Assembly: GCA_029237695.1 (NCBI GenBank) | Contig: JAQRGA010000343.1 | Location: forward strand, 1-64,000 | Reading direction: 5' to 3' | Length of the DNA: 64,000 nucleotides | Origin: Conchocele bisecta | Taxonomy: Eukaryota > Mollusca > Bivalvia > Lucinida > Thyasiridae | Shown here: positions 44,756 to 56,681 of the stretch, one piece after another | Position numbering within the stretch: the first letter of the stretch is position 1 | Layout: every line of letters starts with the position of its first letter | Program-made: the position numbers and the translations under genes | The notes under the pieces: model-generated | The model's database searches: none | What the model saw: only the letters and a program-made list of their open reading frames with translations | Told to the model about the DNA's origin: nothing

Positions 44756-47059
44756 TATAACATGTATAATAATGCCAATCAATACGTGGGATAATGGTGA
44801 AAGAATGTGTATTTTGCCAGAAAATGTCTCCGGTGATGTCTCTGATATAAAGTACATTCTGTGCCTACTGAGTGGGAATGTACCTTTAATAAAATACATA
44901 CAATATCTCACTTGTCTAATATATATTTTGTTCTTTGACATATAAACATAATTAAAATTATATATATTAATATTAAATTTTCACATGGGTAGTATTACGT
45001 TAATGAACACAAATTAACTTCTTTACTATTTCAAATAAATAGAAAATGATTGGACATAGTAAACGTGCATATGTTTTCCAGAAGAAATTCTTTGTTTTGT
45101 CAAATTGCGGTTACGTTGATGTAAACATAGATTGGTCTTATAATAATGTAGCTGTGGCTGGATAAATGGTATGCATGGTCCCTGACTGGTTGCATTGTAC
45201 TTGAGCCCCATTTCTTCAAATAACAGCCAGATAACACTGTATCGCTAACAAATCCCGTGTGCACTGAATTGGAAAATACACAGCAGCCTCAGGCTAATCA
45301 AAGTCACGCGCCAACAGATAATTAAGGGATTAACAGCATGTGTAAAAGTCAAATATTGCACAATATGAAGCAAATGTATATTTGGCTTATTTTTACAGAA
45401 ACAGTATGAGAATGAATTGGTAAAAAATTGTAATACATTTTCATAGCTCAGACTAACCCGAATGTTCTGTCTGTAACGTAAGACGTCCAGCGTTACAGAC
45501 AGAACATTCGGGTTAAGCTCAGACCAGAACATTGGGGACATGTACATATGCTGCAAGACGATTTCCTACAATGATCATGAGTTACTAACTGAAGACCCTG
45601 AATATTATTATACCTGCTGAAGCTAAGGGTTATACTTAGCACTTCCTGTTTTGACACATGTAGATACCGATAGTCATGTGTAATATAATTGTCGATATAA
45701 TTAAAACATGACATGCTGACATACATCCCCATTATTATTATGCATGTATGATTAGTTACCAAGTCAAATGTGTAGACTTTCAAGTGTCGGATTTAAATGG
45801 ATATCAAAGATTCTGATCGATACCTGACGGGGATTGCCTTGCCGTATTGATGTCAACTGTCTAATTTTTCTCATTTAAGTGTAGTATTTGTTAATACTAA
45901 GTACATGATTTGTCCGCATTCAAGTGTAGAATTTGTTCATTCTAAGTATAAGATTTGTTCGCATTTCAAGTGTAGGATTTGTGAATATCAAAGCGTCTTA
46001 TTAAAACCTGGCATGAATTGCCTTGCCGGTTATTGAGTTAAGCTCAACAAACAACTGAGAGAAATAGGAATTACATGAAACAAACAAATTCTGATTCACC
46101 AATACATGTTAAATAAAGTTATGACTGTATTCCCTATCTTTGTGATGCAACTGCCCGTATAACCGCCACACATCTCAATAAACAAATGTTTTTCAATAAA
46201 CAAAATGACGAAACAGTGTATAAACTTTAACATATTTAGCGGCCGTATATGTGATGCGGGTTTATCACAAGATTGTGACACAGGTGGACCAGCACAGAGC
46301 ATACGTACACTGTTAGTTATTGTTCAGTATTATAAACATGTGTTGATTGGATGGTTACTAATTAATGTATTTTTTAACTTAATTAATTTCCCTGTATGAA
46401 GATGATGGGCATTTCTTTCTAACTGTGCTGTAGTAAAATAATTTCACAGCAAACAAGAAAAAAACCTTACCGGTACATGTATAGCAACAATGCCATTTTT
46501 AGTAGATGAATTAAATGATTTTTTATTCGAGCATTGTTAGGACTTCCCACCTAAACATCATATCACTTGCGCCGAAATTGGACCATTGTGCTATTTAGTC
46601 CACCACTTCGGCTTTCCGCCATTTGCATGATTTGTAAAGTTTTTAAAGTGCGTTTAAAGTGCAAATTTCCACCGTTTTTGGGCAGGTGATGCTTCAAAGC
46701 TGCACAGAGGTAATTGTCACTTGCATTGATTGATGGTAATTTGGCCAGTCTATTCCGCAGCCTGATATATGGATCTTTGATTTCATGGTTAGAAAGTAAA
46801 ATAATTTCGGACAGATCATGTCGGATGTGTTTTCGACTTGTTTTTGGAAGGATTATAAGTTTATTCATTTACCGCTGTATGTTGGCCTGATTATGTTTGC
46901 TCTTATGCCATTTCGTTGAGTATTATCTCTCATTTGCATATATTAACTTTTGTAATGGTGATTTTTTAGGGATCTTTGCATCTTTGCATACAATGGTGCA
47001 ATGGTGTCTGCTAATTCTGCACACCTAAGGCTTTCCAAACAAATTTATATGGCATTACC

Positions 47060-48866
47060 ATCTCCATATTCAGTCAAACTTTCCTGAATATTCAACGCAG
47101 TTCAAAGACGTTTGTGGAAGTAAAATGTCATAACGTGCTGACGTCAGTAAGTGACGTAAATTTAGCTACAATATGCGTAGTGGTAATCGGCTATTTAGGG
47201 ATCTTTGCATACAATGGTGCAATGGTGTCTGCTAATTCCGCGCACCTACTGTCTGTTTCACGAAAGCTGCCCAAATTTTACGGCTATATAGACAATTCAA
47301 AAACAATATTATTTTCGATAATATTAAATTAAAGGAAAATTTAAGAATGAGCCTTCTTTTTATTTTGTGAAATTCGGTCAAATATTGGTTTTATTACGAA
47401 AAATTGATTTCTCTATGGGAATTTAACATGGGGGAAAAAGAGGTAAAGGAGTGTGGGATTAGTCAAAAAACGAAAAAATTTGGAAATTGACTCCGAAACC
47501 TAGCTAGATAGCTTGGATATGATCTAACTAAGAAAACAAAAGTTAAATTTTAAAAATCGGTCCAGTATTTCTAAAATCGCAATAAAATCAATATTTGACC
47601 AAATTTCGCGAAATAAAAAGAAGGCTCATTCTTAAATTTTCCTTTAATTTAATACTATCGAAAAAAATATTGTTTTTGAATTGTCTATATGGCCGTAAAA
47701 TTTGGGCAGCTTTCGTGAAACAGACAGTAAGGCTTTCCGAGAGCGGAAGTATCACTATTCATTCTAACGTAAATTGTGTGATGGATGACATCACATGCGT
47801 GTTTGCAACGTCACATTTGTTTCGGCTAATGCTGCACATCTGGTAGCGTAAACAAAATGGCATGCAGCATACTGGATCAGCATAGCAAAATTGGTATTAA
47901 ACATGAAGCAGAACTATCCAGTGACATCATGGCAGATTAGTTCCTTCGTTTAACAGTTAATTTAGTAAATAAGACAGCTGTTCCATCAGCAGAGAATTTT
48001 ACACATTTTGTCTATATTCGGAATAAAATTGTGCCACAGTGTAGCAATTAATGTAGTAAGAGCGGAATGTGTTATAAAGTGAAAAATATCTTGTCGGCGC
48101 CTCGGCGGCTGGGGTCGAACTCAGGCCGCCTGAGTGAGACGAACATTTTACCACGTCGCTATAAAAGCCGGCTTGTACCGCAAGGCAGTACAAATGTTTG
48201 ATTATCATACCAAGGCCATACTACTACACATACAAAAAATATATTTCTCCCACTATGTGACATTATTGAGAGCAACGGCAACAATATTAATCAAAGATAT
48301 CATCAATCATACATTGATTATTCACCTAGTAAAGTGTGTATTAGCAAATTTATTTTGTTATCGGCTAATTCTGCGTATCGGCTAATGTAGCGCAATTCAC
48401 GTAAAATTTAGCCTTGCGTATATCATAATAAAATATATGGATTTCGGAATAAACAAGCGGAGTAATTGCTACACTGTAGCACAATTTTATGTCATTCCGA
48501 TTGTTTGATAAAAAGTTATTCCGAATATAGTCAAAATGTGTAAAATCCTCAGACCCTACTAAATTAATTGTTCAACTAAGAAACTAACCTGTCATGTCAC
48601 TGGATAGTTCTGCTTCAAGTTTAAGGCCAATAATTATTTTGCTATGCTGATCCAGAAAGCTGTTCGCCATTTTGTTTTCACTACCAGATGTGCAGCATTA
48701 GCAGAAACAAATGTGACGTTGTCAACACGAGTGTGATGTCATACATCACACAATTTACGTTACTTACTGACGTCAAAATGTTATGACATTTTACCTGCAC
48801 AGACATCTTTGAACTGCGTTGAATATTCATGAAATTTTGACTGAATATGGAGATGTTAAAGGTACA
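47060..48866. mobile_element. foldback composite with an inner hairpin
   Basis: Outer pairing: 47060-47165 with 48757-48866 (ccatctccatattcagtcaa / ttgactgaatatggagatg), then 47760-48040 with 48475-48770 (ctacactgtagcacaatttta / taaaattgtgccacagtgtag). Inner hairpin: 47249-47385 with 47588-47727 (ctgtctgtttcacgaaagct / agctttcgtgaaacagacag). A related segment lies inverted at 50680-51080 and forward at 40680-40830. No transposase. Confidence 0.75.
48085..48185 (-). repeat. tRNA-derived SINE head
   Basis: Minus strand: A-box-like TAGCGACGTGGTAAAATG and a perfect-looking B-box GAGTTCGACCCC about 30 bases on, then a GC-rich segment (cgccgaggcgccgac). Too short and with no closing acceptor stem, so not called a tRNA gene. 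It sits in the loop of the 47060-48866 foldback. Confidence 0.55.
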
Positions 48867-50656
48867 TGCCCACGCAGAAGGCACAAACTGTTCTTTATAG
48901 GAATTAAATAGTTGTATAATGGTGTCACTATTACACCAGTTGTAAAAATTACAAGTGCCAGCTATACAGATAAACAGATATAATCATTTAGTAATATTTA
49001 TTTTTATGATAGTGACGCGCGGTGGTATCAGGCTATTTTCATATGCAAATGAGGCATGATATTTTTTAATTATTTTAATATACCGTATTCATTCTAATAA
49101 ACGCCCATACTCTAATAAACGCCCACCCCCCATTTTTGGGCCAAAAAATGAACATTTTCTGCCCGATTTTACAAAAATTGGGACCTCTAATAAATGCCCA
49201 TGGCCTCCTCTGGAAAGAAAAATGGACATACCTGTCAAACTGTAATTTTCCGTAATTCCCTTTTTAGTAACGCGCGGACATGTGCCTTTCGTTCTTTGCG
49301 TCCAAATATTCTGTAGGAACATGGAATTTCAAGGCCACCTCCCCTTGCAAATGTCTCGATAGAGGAGGGTCGCGGTTCCCCAGAAGTAACTGCGATCACC
49401 TGGGTGATATCTCAGTTATTAAATAATGTTGTCAATGGCTGACACAGTCCTTCAGGAATATGTCCCACAACAGTTTCGCCTTGTTTAACAATTATTGCAG
49501 TCACTATAGTCCGTTATCTGGTTCTAATATACAATCCAGTTCTGTTACTGGCGGATAACTTGTTCTATACATGTGATATCCTTTGATCATTACTTTTACA
49601 GATAATAACATGCATGTACACGCAGTCATTGTGTAGAACAAAAGTAGCTACACACAACACCGTTTGTCTGGCCAGTACTACCGGTATGAATCAAATTACA
49701 TCATCACAGTGTCATGTGGTCTGTTACCGCGCAGATTCTGGCCTAGCATTAGATCACGTGGTCTCTTGGTACCGCACGTATTCTGCCCGAACGGGAGGGC
49801 CCACATGGGGTTACCATGGGTAGACCTGAGATCAAATTACAGCGATTCGTTGACAGCCATCGGTACCCGGTCACGGTTTAACGCACAATATTGTACAGCA
49901 AAACCGGGAACCAGATGTGATGATGGGCTTGCTTGATTATCAAAAAAAATATAAAAAAATACGATTTGGTATGGGGACGATTTTGGTCTGCGGACGATTT
50001 GACCAGATAGTATATGTTACGCGAAGAGTGATGTCCCTTTGTTATTGTGAGATATTTTGAGAAATTTACGGATTTTGGGGTATGTCCGAATACTTAAGTA
50101 ATTATTCTAATGAGAAATGGACCAGTCCCAAACATACAGATTATCCGAATACAAACGTCCGATACGGTAGTAATTGCTAAGACTATACATGAGTACATAG
50201 AACGTCTGTAAGGTTTACAAATCCAATCGTTTTCTTCACTTTTTGACATTTTTTACTCTGATCAAAAACCATTGCCTCTATTAATCGCCCACCCCCGACC
50301 TGTGACTTACCGATGATTCTAATAAGCGCCCTGGCGTTTATTAGAATGAATACGGTACTAATTAAATGCGTCGCCTGAAAAAATAATATTTTCGAAAGAT
50401 TATAAAGTATGATCATTGCACAATGCACACCAAAAAATAAATACAGAGAATAAATAGTAATGTCCGTTAACATTTTAAGGAAACACGGTTATCGCCCCTG
50501 ATATCAGTGTGTAAATTTACGGCTAATATAAAATTTATAATAATGCCAATCAATACATGGAATAATGGTGAATGAATGTTTATTTTGCTAGAAAATGTGT
50601 AGGATGATGTCTCTGATGTAAGTAACAGTTTGTGCCTACTGAGTGGGAATGTACCT
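48860..50656. mobile_element. TTAA-target MITE interrupted by another element
   Basis: TTAA lies at both ends (48856-48859, 50657-50660), with ends AGGTACATGCCCACGCAG and inverse. The element is split at 49082/50356 by a 1.27-kb TA-target element; removal would leave ~520 bp, the family length. This shows the TTAA-MITE is older than the TA insertion. Confidence 0.88.
49083..50355. mobile_element. TA-target TIR element (CCGTA family), copy 3, nested
   Basis: TA lies on both sides. The ~23-bp perfect terminal repeat begins CCGTATTCATTCTAATAAAC. It is the longest copy (1273 bp), with an interior segment at 49600-49935 of higher GC that has open frames on the plus strand but no recognisable transposase motif. 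It shares 'gcccgattttacaaaaatt' type text with copy 2. Confidence 0.88.
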
Positions 50657-51582
50657 TTAATGACATATAAATTTGTTTGGAAAGCCTTAGGTGTGCAGAT
50701 TTAGCCGACACCATTGTACCTATCTATGAAGTAGACAAAGAACTATTCAAACACTATCGAAACAAGTTTAAATGTCAGTATCATGACCATATTTAGTCCA
50801 AATTCCAGCAGCATATAGTCCAAATTCCAGCAGCATATAAGCCGAGGCAGTTCAAAGAAGTCTGTGCATGTTAAAAGTCTCATAACATTCGGACGTCAGT
50901 AAATTACATCAATTTATTGTGATGTCTGATGCCACCTCTGTGTGTTTGCAACATCATGTTTATTTCTGATCAATTCTGCGCATCTTGCAGTGTAAACAAA
51001 AATGAACAGCGTACTGGATAACACACAGCATAGTTAAAATTGGTACTAAACTTGAAGCAGTATACATACATGCAGTTGCTAACTGTAACTCTTGCAATGT
51101 ACTACCGTACCGTTCGCAGCCATAGTTACTATTCCATCATGGCTTGCCTCTCAGTCTGCAGAATAGCGAATCGGATCTAATTTGCACTTTAGTAGTTAAA
51201 TGTGACTCACTGACATATTTTTATATAGTTTACTGAAAAAAAATAATTATTATAAAAATAATATGACAAGTACAAACTAATAATTCCGTAACTAATTTTA
51301 CAGTACAATATTTTTCAGTATTATAACTGTTTTACGATTGAAGGTTACTAAATTGTTTTCATATAAATTAATTACACTAGCGTCTATAATGAGAACTATT
51401 TTCTAAATGTGGTATATTATTATCATTTCAGAACGTACTGGTACATGTATAGCGAAAATGCCAAATTATGCCATACCAAATTATCTGCCCTGCTTATGAC
51501 AGGTTCTGAAGGCATGTACTTGAATGTAGCGCATGCTTTGGGGAATATGATGAAATAAAATGGTGTGATTGATTGATAATAT

Positions 51583-51812
51583 GTGGCTGTGACTGGAGAA
51601 ATGTGGCTTATGGGATATGTGACCAGTGTCGCTTCTTCACACTTGTGTAGCCTGATAATGATCTATATTGCTTGTTAGAAGCATGACGGGTGTTTCATTG
51701 ATGGAACGGCGAGCAGTGTAGATCCTGATCAGACTGCGGATGCGCAGGCCGGTCTGGATCTACATTGGTTGCAAAACCCATAAGCCCAATTTCTCCAGTC
51801 ACAGCCACATAT
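51583..51812. mobile_element. GATCAG-family foldback MITE, copy with both ends
   Basis: Left GTGGCTGTGACTGGAGAAAT and right inverse atttctccagtcacagccac pair over ~35 bases, flanked by atat. The interior holds the gatcctgatcagactgcgga and ccggtctggatctacattgg segments found across the window (2208, 2765, 3695, 31825, 36190, 43850, 52975, 63690). Confidence 0.8.
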
Positions 51813-51959
51813 GTCATTTACTGCCCATGAATTGGAATTATTGGATATTACCGTTGTATCTGAGGCACAGTCGGTATTCACAGTTTTAAGGGACATTGCA
51901 CATTTCCTACCAGCCAATATGGCGGTTCTTCACTACATAAATTCATTAAAAGCGAGAGT

Positions 51960-52850
51960 ACATTATTTTTGTCGCACCCGCTTGCGGAAAGCGCGATATA
52001 GTCGGCACTTTGGCGTACGTACGTACGTGTTTTTGGTTAAGTTTTTTGGTTAAAGTTTTTCGTTATACTATATCTCTGCAACTGCTTTGCCCATTACCTT
52101 GAAACTTCACATGGGTGTTTATCATCATCTATATTTTCATTCTAACTGCCTCCCGTGCGGCCCCTGTGCCCAATGTCAAGGTCAAATTACTTTGAAGTTT
52201 TTGGTTAAAGTTTTTGGTTAAACGTTTTTTGGTTAAATTTTTTGGTTAAAGTTTTTTGGTTAAAGTTTTTCGTTATACTATATCTCTGCAACTGCTTTGC
52301 CCATTACCTTGAAACTTCACATGGGTGTTTATCATCATCCATATTTTCATTCTACCCCCACCCGTGCGGCCCCTGTGCCCAATGTCAAGGTCAAATTACT
52401 TTGAAGTTTTTGGTTAAAGTTTTTTCATGTACTATATTTATGCACCTACTTTGCCCATTACCTTGAACCTTCACATGCCTGTTTATCATCATCCATATTT
52501 TCATTCTACCCCCCACCCTGCAGCGGCCCTCTGTGCAAGGCAAATTACTTTGAAGTTTTTGGTTAAAGTTTTTGGTTAAAGTTTTTGGTTAAAGTTGTTG
52601 GTTAAAGTTTTTTCATGTACTATATCTCTGCACCTGCTTTTCCCATTTTACCTTGAAATTTCACATGGGTGTTTATCAGCATCTATATTTTCATTCTACC
52701 CCGCTCCCGTGCGGCCCCTATGCCCAATGTCAAGGTCTAATTACTTTTAAATTTTTGGTTGACGTTTTTGGTTAAAGTTTTTGTCGCGCCCGCTTGCGGA
52801 AAGCGCGATATAGTCGGCACTTTGGCGTACATCCATACGTGCGTGTGTCC
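51960..52850 (+). repeat. tandem array with TTTTTGGTTAAAG links, flanked by GTCGCGCCCGCTT repeats
   Basis: Four units of ~150-210 bases contain 'actatatctctgcaactgc', 'ccattaccttgaaacttcac', 'tgtttatcatcatc' and 'gcccaatgtcaaggtcaaat', joined by variable numbers of gtttttggttaaa. The segment gcttgcggaaagcgcgatat, ...tcggcactttggcgtac occurs before (51969) and after (52784) the array in direct orientation. Open frame 52242-52466 is repeat translation. Confidence 0.85.
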
Positions 52851-53088
52851 GGTTAAATTTTTTTGATTAATTTTTTCTATCTACTATATCTCTTTTTTTA
52901 GTGTCCATGCAGGCCGCGGTAATCTAGCTTATTGCAGACATCCCTTAAAAGACACGCATCACCTAATGAGTTTGCAACCAGTGTAGTCCCTGATCAACCG
53001 GTGCGTTTGTAGTCTGTTCAGGGCATACACTGTTCGCTAATGAATTTGATCAAACATAATACTGTATACTGTTCTATATCTGTTTCAG

Positions 53089-53219
53089 TTTGACGTAGAT
53101 GTTTTGTTGAACCCGGACAATGAATATCTTCAGTATGACCTGCCACTGTGCATCAATGTCATCACCTTGTTGGAACACTTTCGTCACAGTCAAACTCAAT
53201 CACAGAAGCTCTGTGGCAT
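53089..53219 (+). pseudogene. frameshifted counterpart exon in the right arm
   Basis: It is the inverse copy of 36003-36134, with the same acceptor (tatctgtttcag) and donor (GGCAT|GTAAAT) but 131 bases. One base is missing ('gtcatcacc' against 'gtcatacacc' in the left arm), which breaks the frame after CINVI. One arm therefore keeps an open version and the other does not. Confidence 0.6.
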
Positions 53220-54264
53220 GTAAATATCTGACATCGAGTGTGAAATCTTGCATCACAACATTTGTGAAATCCTGTATCACGTAGCTAGAAAAGCTGCGTC
53301 ACATCATGTGTGAAAACCTGCATGTGTCGACATCCTGCACCAATCACATTGTGGCATCCTGTGTCACATTACTTACGAGTTGCTGAGATCCTGTGCTACA
53401 TCATTTTTGTGATCCGCAGTGTCCCCATGATGACATCACTTGTCAGATCCTGTGTGACAACACTTCTGAGATCCTACGTCACACCAAATGTGAAATTATG
53501 CGTCACATCACATGTGAGATCCCGCGTCACATCACTCGTGAGTTGCTGAGATCCTGCGTTACATCATTCCTGAGATCCGCAGCATCACCATGATCACATG
53601 TACATTATTCCTGAGATACTGCGTCACATCATTTGTAAGATCCTGCGTGACAACACTTCTGAGATCCTGTGTGACACCAAATGTGAAATTATGCACTGCA
53701 TCACGTGTGAGATCCTGCGTCACATCACTCCAGATGTCTTATTACATACATGTAACTCCATTTGTTTGCCATTGAATTTCCATTGATACTGGTGAAATAT
53801 GGGTTTTGACCCAGTTAACATGGCCTAGGATGACCTTAGCTTTTGACAGACCACCATTAACACCACCATAAATAAATTGTTCTTCCTCATCTGCGTATTT
53901 CTCCATGTAAACAACATACATATATTTATTATGGCTTTGCTATGTATATTGACAAACTTGTATGTCCTTAATTGTAGTAAATATCTCACAATCATGTGCA
54001 TGTGCCGCTTTTGTCAAAAAGTTTGTACAAGGTTCATCATCATGGTATTTAAATTTAAATATTACTTGACGGATTGCTTCAATGTTTGGACATTTGATGC
54101 ATGTGAACATTGCGAACACACTCATGCCGCCATTAACATGACTATGGCCTGTTTTACCTTCATATTTTTGCAGAAACACACTTTTTTCGCAAGAAAAAGT
54201 TTGTACACGTTTCTTCATCATGGTATAACTTTAATATTACTTGACCGATTGCTTGACGGATATC

Positions 54265-56215
54265 CTAGACAAAAGTAAATCACTTGAATCGAACGCAGGA
54301 AATATCCTACGATTGGTTTCTGACTTTTCTGTAAAACAAAAATGAATTATTTTTTAGGTTTAATTGTTTGAAATTGCCTCCGTTCCATTCAAGTGATTTA
54401 CTTTTGGATATTGTCAAAGTTGTATGTTTTGAATTTCAGTGTTAAATTTATTAACTTAGAGAACTTCGTCAATATATCCTGGACAAAAGTAAATCACTTG
54501 AATCGAACGTAGGAAATCTCCTGCGATTGGTTTCTAAGTTTTCTGTAAAAGAAATACGACTGATAGAAAATGAATGATTTTTAGGTTTAATTGTGGGAAA
54601 TTTCCTACGTTCAATTCAAGTGATATACATTTGAATATTGTCACAGTTGTATGTTTTGAATTTCAGTGTTGAAATTTATTAACTTCAGGAACTTCGGCAA
54701 TATATGCTAGACAAATGTAAATCACTTGAATCAAACGTAGGAAATTTCCTACGATCGGTTTCTGACTTGTCTGTAAAAGAAATTCGACTATTCTAAAATG
54801 AATTATTTTTTAGGTGTAATTGTGGGAAATTTCCTACGTTAAATTCAAGTGATGTACATTTGGATATTGTCAAAGTTGTATGTTTTGTATTTCAATGTTG
54901 AAATTTATTAACCGAGAGAACTTCGTCAATATATCCTAGACAAATGTAAATCCTTGAATCAAACGTAGGAAATTTCCTACGATCGGTTTCTGACTTGTCT
55001 GTAAAACAAATGATGCTAAATAAATTATTTTTTAGGTTTAATTGTGGGAAAGTTCCTACGTTCAATTCAAGTGAGTTATACTTGGATATTGTCGAAGTTT
55101 TGTTTTGAAATATTGAAATTCATTAACATAGAGAACTTTGTCAATATATCCTAGATTCATGAAATCACTTGAATCGAACGTAGGAAATTTCCTACGATCA
55201 GTTTCTGACTTTTCTGTAAAACAAATATGACTGATCTAAAATGAATTATTTTTTAGATTTAATTGTGGGAAATTTCCTACGTTCAATTCAAGTGATGTAC
55301 ATTTGGATACTGTCAAAGTTGTATGTTTTGAATTTCAGTGTTAACTTTATTAACATAGAGAACTTCGTATATATATCCTGGACAAAAGCACTTGAATCGA
55401 ACGTAGGAAATTTCCTACGATTGGTTTCTGACTTTTCTGTAAAAGAAAAACGACTGATATAAAATGAATAACTTTTGAGGTTTAATTGTGGGAAATTTCC
55501 TACGTTCTATTCAAGTGAGTTATACTTGGATATTGTCGAAGTTGTGTTTTGAATTATTGAAATTCATTAACATAGAGAACTTTGTCAATATATCCTAGAT
55601 ACTTTCAATCACTTGAATCGAACGTAGGAAATTTCCTACGATCGGTTTCTGACTTTTCTGTAAAAGAAATACGACTGATATAAAATGAATGATTTTTAGG
55701 TTTTATTGTGGGAAATTTCCTACGTTCAATTCAAGTGATGTACATTTGGATCTTGTCAAAGTTGTATATTTTGAATTTCAGTGTTGAAATTTATTAACTT
55801 CGAGAACTTCGGCAATATATCCTTGACAAATGTAAATCACTTGAATCGAACGTAGGAAATTTCCTACAATCGGTTTCTGTTGTTTCTGTAAAATAAATAC
55901 GACTGATCACAGTTTTGTGAAAGTTTTATGTTTTGAATCTCGATGTTGAAAGGTACATGTACATGTATTTGACAATATATCCTGCACAAAAGTAAGTCAC
56001 TTGCATGGAACGTAGGAAATTTCCTACGATCGGTTTCTGATTTTTGTGTAAATGAGGTTTAATTGTGGGAAATTTCCTACGTTCAATTAAATTGATGTAC
56101 ATTTGGATATTGTCAAAGTTGTATGTTTTGAATTTCAGTGTTGAAATTTATTTAGAGAAGTTTAACAATATTTCCTAGACAAAAGTAAAACACCTAAATC
56201 GAACGTAGGAAATTT
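54265..56215 (-). repeat. ~225-bp satellite with embedded palindrome (right arm)
   Basis: This is the inverted counterpart of 32815-35020, again with about nine units. Strong palindromes are at 54738, 54966, 55178, 55402, 55625 and 56010. Unit order appears to match the left arm one for one, including the shortened unit with 'catgtatttgacaatatatcc' (left 33062-33080, right 55955-55985). Confidence 0.9.
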
Positions 56216-56681
56216 CCTACAATGAAAACCGATTAAATCATCAAGTTTAGTTCATTGTATCGGATATTGTCGGAGTTGTATTTTTGGCATTTCAGTGTCC
56301 AATTTGTAATTATTTTGTTAAATTGTACATTCTGTATTTCAATTGTGGGAAATTTCCCACAATCGAGTTTATATTATTAAATTCATTTATTAAATAACAC
56401 TGCCCATATTCCGTTGTTTGTTTTGCTGTCAATAACTACGAAAACTGCAAATGGAGAGTTTCTAATGTAGGAAATTTCCTACAATGCCAACCAAAACTGC
56501 TCAAACCTGGAAATGATCAGTTTTAGAGGCGAATTTGATGAGCTTCCAATTTGCGAGTTTGACCACATTTCGACCCCAAAACTGCTCAAACATGGAAATC
56601 AGTCGTGGCGAGAGAGCAAAAAAGTGAGCGAAAAAGGGATATGCTTGGGAAAATCCCTTTCTATTTGGTACTCTGTTATTT

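Larger units (their letters stand above)
40960..46960. repeat. inverted duplication, arms of ~2.4-2.7 kb
   Basis: Left arm 40960-43390 pairs with right arm 44225-46960. Examples: 'gacaattacctctgtgcaac' with its inverse near 46710; 'gataaacccgcatcatcaaata' with 46245-46270; 'cgtaaccgcaatttgacaaaac' with 45095-45115; 'aaccaactatttcgaaaatatt' with 44300. The right arm has a 430-base segment (45775-46205) absent from the left and a second copy of part of itself (44455-44755). The left arm holds a full TTAA-MITE and the right only its end (44755-44885). Short frames in the arms (for example 46563-46868) are not recognised as any family. Confidence 0.85.
32365..56677. mobile_element. 24.3-kb structure bounded by 3.8-3.9-kb inverted repeats
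   Basis: The left end AACAGAGTACCAAATAGAAA (32365) and the right end (its exact inverse, ending 56677) begin an inverted repeat that continues inward for ~3.9 kb on the left (to ~36292) and ~3.75 kb on the right (from ~52926). The outer ~340 bases differ at only about four positions or single-base indels by eye. ATTT flanks both ends (32361-32364 and 56678-56681), a possible 4-bp target duplication. The arms contain tandem subrepeats, as foldback and Galileo-type elements do, but the whole is far larger. No transposase was found inside. It may be one giant foldback transposon, two elements of opposite orientation, or an inverted duplication. Confidence 0.7.
52926..56677 (-). repeat. right arm of the giant inverted repeat
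   Basis: It is the inverse of 32365-36292, with the same sub-blocks in reverse order: GATCAG end 52975-53045, exon-like segment 53089-53219, ~25-bp array 53230-53740, ~185-bp repeats 53985-54265, ~225-bp satellite 54265-56215, outer block 56220-56677. It is slightly shorter because of small indels. Confidence 0.88.

Noticed and set aside
46563..46868. 101-residue frame MNKLIILPKTSRKHIRHDL...
   Set aside because: It looks protein-like and lies in the right arm of the inner inverted repeat, but the left-arm copy is interrupted, no family is recognised and there are no splice signals, so it is not called a gene.
48085..48185. tRNA gene on the minus strand
   Set aside because: The B-box is good but there is no acceptor-stem pairing and the sequence continues into repeat; treated as a SINE head.
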